Origin: an uncultured Collinsella sp.
GTDB lineage: Bacteria > Actinomycetota > Coriobacteriia > Coriobacteriales > Coriobacteriaceae
Reading direction: 5' to 3'
Length of the DNA stretch: 11,689 nt
Assembly (NCBI GenBank): GCA_900543515.1
Contig: UQRW01000057.1
Location: forward strand, 1 to 11,689
Position numbers and translations under genes: made by a program. Position 1 is the stretch's first letter; every line of letters starts with the position of its first letter. The notes below the pieces were generated by a model. That model was not told where the DNA came from. It searched no databases and saw only the letters and a program-made list of their open reading frames with translations. Shown here one piece after another: positions 1 to 4,625 of this stretch.

Positions 1-75
1 GCGGGCCGTGTTCCGCTATGCGGTTGTCAATTTGCGAAAGAAATTATGCGTCACCGGAAACTATATCCATTTAGT

Positions 76-105
76 TCTAATTTGTTCGTAGTATCAAATC
101 GATAC
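76..105 (+). promoter_or_regulatory. Possible promoter -10 and operator-like dyad upstream of the RiPP operon
   Basis: The 162 bases before the precursor gene hold no complete gene. A TCTAAT hexamer at 76-81 matches five of six bases of the -10 consensus, but I see no good -35 element at the right distance. A perfect dyad GTATC-AAATC-GATAC lies at 91-105, about where transcription would begin if the hexamer is used, so it could be a repressor site. Both are weak inferences from sequence alone. The first 90 bases are also open in one frame (2-91) and may be the tail of an upstream gene, but they are too short to judge. Confidence 0.22.
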
Positions 106-149
106 CGACACTAGCATGACGTAGTCTTTCAAGACAGCTATTCAACATT

Positions 150-155
150 GGAGGT
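150..155 (+). promoter_or_regulatory. Ribosome binding site of the precursor gene (GGAGGT)
   Basis: A full GGAGGT sits 7 nt before the ATG at 163. It overlaps the in-frame TTG at 148, which therefore cannot be the real start. This fixes the precursor at 241 residues rather than 246. Confidence 0.85.
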
Positions 156-162
156 CACCGCT

Positions 163-888
163 ATGGACAATGTGAACCACCTAAACGAACTCTCAATACA
201 GTCCCAGCTTAGCATCCTTGAAAAACTGGTCGCGGACGCGGAACAATCTACCGACGCAAGACGCGATTTCGAAGCTCAGCCTCGTGCCGTATTCCAGAAA
301 TATGGAATTACAGACCTCCAAATCAAAGCGGGAAATCGAAAAGTCTCTCTGTACGAACTGGTGGAGTCAACCGAAAAGGAGGCGCGTGTCCCCGTTGCAC
401 GCGCAGTATATCGTCGTATCCAACTTGCATATTATGACGAGGACAAAGAAGCTGAGCCGCAAACGATACCTCTCGTAAACGTTGTACTTAATGCAAACGC
501 AGTAACGAACGCAAACATCATTCTGAACGCAAACGGAATGGCAAACGCAAACGCGAATGCTCAAAACAACGCCAACCTTAAGTACGACGTCAACACAATG
601 GGCTATGGATCAGCTATTTTTATGAACAAACCTGATGTTGTTGAACTATCGGAATCGTACAAACAAACTTCTGTTTTCAGGAAATTTGATCAAGAGGGCT
701 TGAGTGCAGCGAGGCAAGCAGCCATGCTTAAAACAGCAATCAAGAATTCCAGCTCCAATACCATCAACCCCGAAGGGGCTTCCAATGGGGTCGCCCGCGG
801 GTATTATCGCTCCGTCGAATTCGAAGTTACTTACTCCGAGAACGAAGGCACCTTGGTAATCACCGACGCCCGTTTGCTCGCGGCATGA
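163..888 (+). CDS. RiPP precursor with NANxxx hexad core, polytheonamide/proteusin-like
   Basis: This is a 241-residue protein that I interpret as the substrate of the two enzymes encoded just downstream. Residues 1-100 form a charged, helical leader; D35-F-E-A-Q-P-R-A-V-F-Q-K-Y-G-I49 resembles the D-P-x-A-x-L-x-x-x-G-I motif of nitrile-hydratase-like leader peptides. Residues 100-139 contain no charged or aromatic residue and consist of hexads (LNANAV, TNANII, LNANGM, ANANAN, AQNNAN). Asn falls at 106, 112, 118, 124, 130 and 136, and again at 110/116/122/128 and 132/138/144. Residues 140-241 are an ordinary mixed-composition follower with the pattern YYRSVEFEVTY near the end. There is no Cys or Trp, so a thioether product is ruled out. 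The stop overlaps the next start (ATGA). Family knowledge: NX5N repeats are the signature of cores whose Asn side chains are N-methylated (polytheonamide, aeronamide). The follower is unlike those cores, which end the precursor. The RiPP role is inferred; a structural Asn-repeat protein is the alternative. Confidence 0.72.
   Translation: MDNVNHLNELSIQSQLSILEKLVADAEQSTDARRDFEAQPRAVFQKYGITDLQIKAGNRKVSLYELVESTEKEARVPVARAVYRRIQLAYYDEDKEAEPQTIPLVNVVLNANAVTNANIILNANGMANANANAQNNANLKYDVNTMGYGSAIFMNKPDVVELSESYKQTSVFRKFDQEGLSAARQAAMLKTAIKNSSSNTINPEGASNGVARGYYRSVEFEVTYSENEGTLVITDARLLAA
469..576 (+). repeat. 18-bp (six-codon) tandem repeat array encoding the Asn hexads
   Basis: Six consecutive 18-bp units starting at 469, 487, 505, 523, 541 and 559 encode PLVNVV, LNANAV, TNANII, LNANGM, ANANAN and AQNNAN. 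The shared DNA core is AA(C/T)GCAAAC, seen at 490-498, 508-516 and 526-534, with GCAAACGCAAAC at 541-552. Unit boundaries follow the codon frame, and the fourth base of the peptide hexad (Asn) is the most conserved position. The first and last units have diverged at DNA level. The array could gain or lose units by slippage without breaking the frame. Confidence 0.8.
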
Positions 889-1964
889 TTTCCGAAAGCT
901 CGCAGCACGTGCTGTTCCGCAGACCTCGAATGCTGACATTTATAACAACATATAAATGTGGCGCTGTGTGTGATCATTGTCTGATGAGCTGCACTCCGAA
1001 CAACAGTGACAGGCTTACTCTTCCCCAAATGCGGCAATTCATCGATAGCTTCGCCGAAGTATGCGTCGGAAGTGGTGTTGTTGTGTTTACGGGCGGAGAA
1101 TGCACCCTTCTTGGCGATGACCTTCTCGAGGCCATCGCATATGCGAATTCTTTAGGACTCTTTACTCGAATTGTAACGAATGCGTGGTGGGCAAAAAGCG
1201 AAAGAGACGCAGAAACGTTCCTCAACGAATTGAAGTCATGTGGCCTTGACGAAATCAATATCAGCTGCGACGACTTTCATGCGGAATATATACCCCTCGA
1301 GAATGTGCGCAACCTTTGGAACTCAGCAAAAACAATGGGCTTTCAAACTCTCGGCATTGCGGTCTGCAGAGATAACAACAGTACAATCAGCCCGGCATAC
1401 CTGTGCAAGTACCTTAATGAAGACATTCCACTCCTGCATCAGTTCGACGATAATACCCAGCCTCCCAGCGCGCCAGCCCGCTTCATCACGGATTCAGGCA
1501 TCACGCGAATTGGGCGCGCACGAAATCTCAGTCTCAACCAAAATGCGCGACCGCAGGCACGTCTCTTAGCGTCACACTGTTCCGACTGCGGCCGAGACTT
1601 CGTTATTTCCCCAAACTGCCATCTTGCACCCTGCTGCGGAATAAATGCAGAGGGAACTTGGCTTTTCGATCTTGGCAAAATCAATCTGACGGATGACATT
1701 AATGAACTGCAGCTGCTCCTACTTAATTACATACAATACATAGGACCAGGAGGGCTGCTGAAGCACTTGCGCACGAGCGGAGGCCTTTCTTCATTTGGGC
1801 GCTCAAGCTACCTCTCTCAATGCGAGATTTGCGAAGACATCGCCCTCTCGAAAGAGGCACAGACCTGTCTTGCAAAGCTAGCTCCTAAACTGGCAGCCGA
1901 CTTGATTGTCGAGACTAAATTCGAGACTACCTTTATCGGAAATGGGTCTGATATACATGATTGA
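885..1964 (+). CDS. Radical SAM peptide-modifying enzyme with SPASM-like Cys-rich C-terminus
   Basis: This 359-residue cytosolic enzyme is predicted to modify the precursor by radical chemistry. The [4Fe-4S]-SAM motif CX3CX2C is C25-C29-C32, followed by G70-G-E-C73 at the SAM-binding strand (more often GGEP). A radical SAM barrel runs to about residue 210 (INISCDDFH around 124-132, GRARNL 210-215). The C-terminal part carries C232-x2-C235, C245, C250-C251 and C313-x2-C316, the spacing style of SPASM or twitch domains that hold auxiliary clusters. The ATG overlaps the precursor stop and no Shine-Dalgarno is visible, so translation is probably coupled. The cysteine-free substrate with Asn hexads makes epimerisation the most attractive reaction (as for PoyD, AerD or YydG), but a C-C or C-O crosslink cannot be excluded. 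Family assignment is secure; the reaction is inferred. Confidence 0.88.
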   Translation: MISESSQHVLFRRPRMLTFITTYKCGAVCDHCLMSCTPNNSDRLTLPQMRQFIDSFAEVCVGSGVVVFTGGECTLLGDDLLEAIAYANSLGLFTRIVTNAWWAKSERDAETFLNELKSCGLDEINISCDDFHAEYIPLENVRNLWNSAKTMGFQTLGIAVCRDNNSTISPAYLCKYLNEDIPLLHQFDDNTQPPSAPARFITDSGITRIGRARNLSLNQNARPQARLLASHCSDCGRDFVISPNCHLAPCCGINAEGTWLFDLGKINLTDDINELQLLLLNYIQYIGPGGLLKHLRTSGGLSSFGRSSYLSQCEICEDIALSKEAQTCLAKLAPKLAADLIVETKFETTFIGNGSDIHD

Positions 1965-3099
1965 AGTGCTACCCTCTTTATATTCGCTCTCGAGTAATCC
2001 ACTCCGTAGATTGGACACTCTTGGAGTAACAGATTTTTTAGACACACTTGACATATCTATAGATCCTTTTGAATGCGCGCATCGCATCTGGGATCAACTT
2101 GACAGGGAGCATCAAGAGATCGTCTCCTTCCTGATGCTAGGTGGAGAGATTGATCTCGATTCAGAAGTGGCAAAAAGAAGTCTGCTGAAAGGCACTGTTG
2201 AAACCATAGCCTCACTCGGGCTGCTAAGCAAGCACAATGGCAATGCCTCCCTTTCCGGTTTATCTCTAATCCGATATCATGGCATCTGGCTTTTTGCCGA
2301 TGCGCCATCACCCTCGCCTTTACTATATTTTGGCTCTGATTCAATTGGGCTCGCTCGTCGGCTAAGCCCATCCCCCGGAAAGAATGCCTTAGACCTCTGC
2401 TCTGGACCAGGCATCCAGGCACTCATACTGGCAAAATCTGGAATGCACGTCACGGCGATAGATATCAATCCAATCGCCTCAGAAATCTGCCAACTAAACG
2501 CACTGGTCAATGGTATTAGCGAAGATTTAACTGTTCTAACCGGAAGTCTCTACAACGCACTAAACAATATCGAAAGCTCTTGCAGCTATGAACTCATTAC
2601 GGTGAATCCTCCTTTGCTCCCAATCCCAGAAGACGTACCATACCCCTTCGTTGGCGATGGCGGCTCAGATGGCCTCAACATCACAAGCAAGGTTATTCGA
2701 GGTGCAGGAGATAAACTCACTGATAGCGGATACCTCTCTGCAATTGGAATGATTGGCCTTGGAACCAACAATCAATCAGCATTTGAACGAATACAGAACG
2801 ATTTGTTGCAAGCTGGCCTCAATGGCGTCTTGACAATAATCTCGAGCTTTAACCTCGGACCCCAATCTGGCTGGATCGACGGTATCGCATGCACATCTGT
2901 TGCACATGCTCCAGGAAAATATTCCAGCAAAGAGGAGGCTGTAAAACAGATATCGCGCGCATACAAAAAAATCCACTACGACCGCGTCTGCACCTATCAC
3001 TTGAAGGCGTGGAGGGAGAGACAGCCCTTTCAAAATCCCATCCTAACGATTCAAGACTGCTCCGCAGATGGCAACCCACTTGGCCCCTGGATCCTCTAA
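1957..3099 (+). CDS. Class I SAM-dependent methyltransferase, NPP type; candidate Asn N-methyltransferase
   Basis: A 380-residue methyltransferase. Residues 1-120 form a mostly helical N-terminal domain likely to bind substrate. The Rossmann methyltransferase core follows: Y124-F-G-S-D-S entry, motif I D146-L-C-S-G-P-G152, acidic D169-I-N motif II, and V216-N-P-P-L-L-P222 as motif IV. The N/D-P-P-Y/F/L signature is typical of enzymes that methylate planar nitrogens, including the glutamine side-chain methylase PrmC/HemK. That fits Asn side-chain methylation of the neighbouring precursor, as PoyE and AerE do in polytheonamide and aeronamide pathways (inference). The frame is open from a TTG at 1906, and ATGs occur at 1942 and 1957. 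I chose 1957 because it gives the usual short overlap with the radical SAM gene and has GGG about 10 nt upstream; 1942 is possible. It ends the operon before a hairpin terminator. Confidence 0.85.
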   Translation: MIEVLPSLYSLSSNPLRRLDTLGVTDFLDTLDISIDPFECAHRIWDQLDREHQEIVSFLMLGGEIDLDSEVAKRSLLKGTVETIASLGLLSKHNGNASLSGLSLIRYHGIWLFADAPSPSPLLYFGSDSIGLARRLSPSPGKNALDLCSGPGIQALILAKSGMHVTAIDINPIASEICQLNALVNGISEDLTVLTGSLYNALNNIESSCSYELITVNPPLLPIPEDVPYPFVGDGGSDGLNITSKVIRGAGDKLTDSGYLSAIGMIGLGTNNQSAFERIQNDLLQAGLNGVLTIISSFNLGPQSGWIDGIACTSVAHAPGKYSSKEEAVKQISRAYKKIHYDRVCTYHLKAWRERQPFQNPILTIQDCSADGNPLGPWIL

Positions 3100-3125
3100 A
3101 GCATCCGTCATACGAAAGCAGGTCA

Positions 3126-3163
3126 ATAGGCTGCGCGCCACTCTCTGATGACGCGCAGCCTAT
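3126..3163 (+). terminator. Hairpin terminator of the RiPP operon
   Basis: ATAGGCTGCGCG (3126-3137) pairs perfectly over 12 bp with CGCGCAGCCTAT (3152-3163) around a 14-nt loop. It lies 26 nt after the methyltransferase stop. The following run (CTCATTT) is only moderately T-rich, so termination may be incomplete or factor-assisted. Confidence 0.75.
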
Positions 3164-3264
3164 CTCATTTCCCCCGCGCTTTACCGAGCCCGACTCACAC
3201 CTCATAGTTGGCACCGGTTTTCAAAATGCAAGATTCCGCATACAAAATCACTTCTTCTGTCTAG

Positions 3265-3294
3265 GTGGCAGACCTACGATTTTTGTAGTATAAA
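3265..3294 (+). promoter_or_regulatory. Candidate promoter upstream of the exporter fragment, with dyads
   Basis: GTGGCA (3265-3270, four of six -35 bases) and TATAAA (3289-3294, five of six -10 bases) are separated by 18 nt. Two small dyads overlap it: TAGGT-GGCAG-ACCTA (3262-3276) across the -35 and CTAC-N7-GTAG (3274-3288) across the spacer. The promoter would drive the truncated exporter gene at 3367. Prediction from consensus matching only. Confidence 0.4.
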
Positions 3295-3339
3295 GTTCCT
3301 CTCAATGCCTTCAATCTATTTCGAGATTGAGAAGAACTT
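3293..3339. repeat. 14-bp inverted repeat overlapping the putative transcription start
   Basis: AAGTTCCTCTCAAT (3293-3306) is complementary to ATTGAGAAGAACTT (3326-3339) at 13 of 14 positions, with 19 nt between the arms. A second, nested pairing TCAATCT/AGATTGA (3311-3317 and 3324-3330) is possible. It begins in the -10 box of the candidate promoter, so it could be an operator or an mRNA leader hairpin ahead of the exporter fragment. There is no T-run after it, so a terminator is unlikely. Confidence 0.5.
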
Positions 3340-3366
3340 GCATCGGGTTTCATAGAAGCGATATAG

Positions 3367-3492
3367 ATGATACGTTTTGTCCTATCTATATTCCGACATA
3401 CATCAGGATGCCTCGTCTTTATCGTCATTTCAATAGTCGGCTTGGCCCTTTCCCACATTGCCCCCTTTTTGAACGGTAAATTAATTGACTTC
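3367..3492 (+). pseudogene. 5' fragment of an ABC exporter permease, truncated
   Basis: About 42 codons read MIRFVLSIFRHTSGC, then a hydrophobic segment (about residues 12-32), then IAPFLNGKLIDF. This matches the start of type I ABC exporter membrane domains, where the first helix is followed by a P-x-L-x-G-K-x-I-D motif. After about 3492 the homology stops and the base composition jumps to G+C-rich; the frame runs on to a stop at 3592-3594 without further exporter features. No Walker motifs or remaining helices occur before ppsR. The codon usage is like that of the RiPP genes, so it was probably the cassette's exporter gene before a deletion or insertion removed the rest. The family call rests on a short match. 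Confidence 0.5.
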
Positions 3493-3680
3493 CCGCACGT
3501 GGACCTCGTGGACAGGCCCCCTTGTGTAGCTGCACCCGAGGCGCCTCCCCGTCGCCCTCCAGCGCCGGGGTTCCCCTCCATCACGAAGAGGTAATCCCCG
3601 TCCGGCCTCGCCGTCTCTGCAACGCCGAGCCTCCCGAGCGACTCGAGGAGGGCGGGCTCGTCCCAGGAGATTTGACAATA
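3490..3680 (-). pseudogene. Unidentified G+C-rich gene fragment
   Basis: On the minus strand an open frame from 3680 downwards reads SWDEPALLESLGRLGVAETA followed by RPDGDYLFVMEGN, with strongly G/C-biased third positions like a real gene of this genome. At about 3570 the bias seems to shift to another frame (ALEGDGEAPRVQLHKG), suggesting a frameshift. I do not recognise the family; a transposase or a restriction-type accessory gene tail is possible. At its right edge GAGAC-AC-GTCCC (3686-3697) is a near-palindrome that could be a mobile-element end. It has no start codon with a ribosome binding site, so it is a remnant, not a gene. Confidence 0.35.
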
Positions 3681-3715
3681 CTATAGAGACACGTCCCAAA
3701 TTAGCTACTCAGTAG

Positions 3716-4591
3716 TTACTGCTGCTGGGCGCGGCGGGCGGCTCGGCGGGCCCTTGCTTCCTGGATCTCATCGAGGTGAGCGATGATCTCGGAGGCGCTC
3801 TCCTCGATCGCCTTGCCGTCGGTACGCACTACAAAGCAACCCAGGCGCTTCATGAGAGCACGAGCCTCCTCGAGCTCGCTTCGCACGCTCTCGGGCTCGG
3901 CATAGGAGCCGGCGACGGCACGGGCATAGTCGTCGCCCAAGCGGCTATCGCGAATCTCAGAAATAACGTCGACGGTCGAAATCAGGCCAAACAACCGCAT
4001 CGGGTCTACCTCGTAAATCGACTTGGGCGGCTCCATACCGTGCGCCAACGGAACGTTGGCGACCTTGTAGCCCTGATAGGCCAAATACATCGACAGCGGC
4101 GTCTTGGATGTGCGCGACACGCCCAGCAGCACGATATCGGCACCCGACAGATCGTCGCAACCACGTCCGTCATCGTGCTCGACAAAGTACTCCATGGCCT
4201 CGATGCGGTGGAAATACCGGTCATCGGTCCTGTGAATCACGCCCGCGACGCCTTTGGGCGGCACACCGATGAGCGACGATAGCACGGCGAGCGTCGGACC
4301 GATCAGGTCGACCGAACGGATATGCAGCATGCCCAGGTAATCGAGCACGCGGGCGCGAAGCGCCGGATCGACAATGGTGTGAAACACGGCAATATCGCGA
4401 TGGTCGGCATCGACGCGCGGGCCCACAAACGACTCCACCTGCTCCACCGAGGTCACCTTGGGCAGGCGCAACAAACGAAAAGCCCCTTCATCAAATTGCC
4501 CGGACGCCGCAAGCACCACCTCACAAGCGGTATCACCGAGCGAGTCGGAGATAACGATAACGGTGGGACGAGCGGTGACCGGGCAATCCAT
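3716..4591 (-). CDS. ppsR: PEP synthase / pyruvate phosphate dikinase regulatory protein (kinase/pyrophosphorylase)
   Basis: This 291-residue protein of the DUF299 family is a bifunctional enzyme. It inactivates PEP synthase or pyruvate phosphate dikinase by phosphorylating an active-site Thr, and reactivates it by Pi-dependent phosphorolysis, so it switches the pyruvate-PEP interconversion. The N-terminus has the family's V-I-S-D-S-L-G-D-T-A (13-22), and the P-loop-like nucleotide site is G157-V-S-R-T-S-K-T164, followed by PLSMYLAYQGYKVANVPL. The C-terminal end is basic and Gln-rich (RARRAARRAQQQ). Length is normal to slightly long. AAAGGAG lies 7 nt before the ATG. It is the last gene of the minus-strand cluster, 34 nt after glyS. 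In many Firmicutes this gene also follows glyS and precedes ppdK; here the accessory island lies on that side instead. Which dikinase it controls cannot be told from this window. Confidence 0.93.
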   Translation of the reverse strand: MDCPVTARPTVIVISDSLGDTACEVVLAASGQFDEGAFRLLRLPKVTSVEQVESFVGPRVDADHRDIAVFHTIVDPALRARVLDYLGMLHIRSVDLIGPTLAVLSSLIGVPPKGVAGVIHRTDDRYFHRIEAMEYFVEHDDGRGCDDLSGADIVLLGVSRTSKTPLSMYLAYQGYKVANVPLAHGMEPPKSIYEVDPMRLFGLISTVDVISEIRDSRLGDDYARAVAGSYAEPESVRSELEEARALMKRLGCFVVRTDGKAIEESASEIIAHLDEIQEARARRAARRAQQQ

Positions 4592-4604
4592 GCGGGACTC
4601 CTTT

Positions 4605-4618
4605 TGCGCTTACGCGCA
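4605..4618 (-). other. Small GUAA-tetraloop hairpin between glyS and ppsR
   Basis: Read on the minus strand, TGCGC-GTAA-GCGCA forms a 5-bp G+C-rich stem closed by a GNRA-type loop. It starts a few bases after the glyS stop and ends just before the ppsR ribosome binding site. It lacks a T-run, so it may act as a weak mRNA processing or stability element rather than a terminator. Confidence 0.4.
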
Positions 4619-4625
4619 GGCTGGC

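Noticed and set aside
2..91. Open frame at the left edge as the tail of an upstream protein
   Set aside because: Only about 29 codons are visible (ending NLRKKLCVTGNYIHLVLICS) and composition does not favour coding, so I mention it only as a possibility.
148..162. TTG at 148 as the start of the precursor
   Set aside because: The GGAGGT that serves the ATG at 163 lies inside these codons, and no ribosome binding site stands before 148.
469..576. Left-handed beta-helix hexapeptide repeat (acyltransferase type) as explanation for the hexads
   Set aside because: That fold needs an aliphatic residue at a fixed position with Gly following. Here Asn and Ala hold the fixed positions and only about six units exist.
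601..615. G-Y-G in the precursor as a spliceotide XYG excision site
   Set aside because: A single short motif outside the repeats, and the PlpY-type partner of such excision enzymes is not seen.
3274..3288. CTAC-N7-GTAG as a type V CRISPR-like repeat hairpin
   Set aside because: It occurs once, with no spacers, no second repeat and no cas genes nearby.
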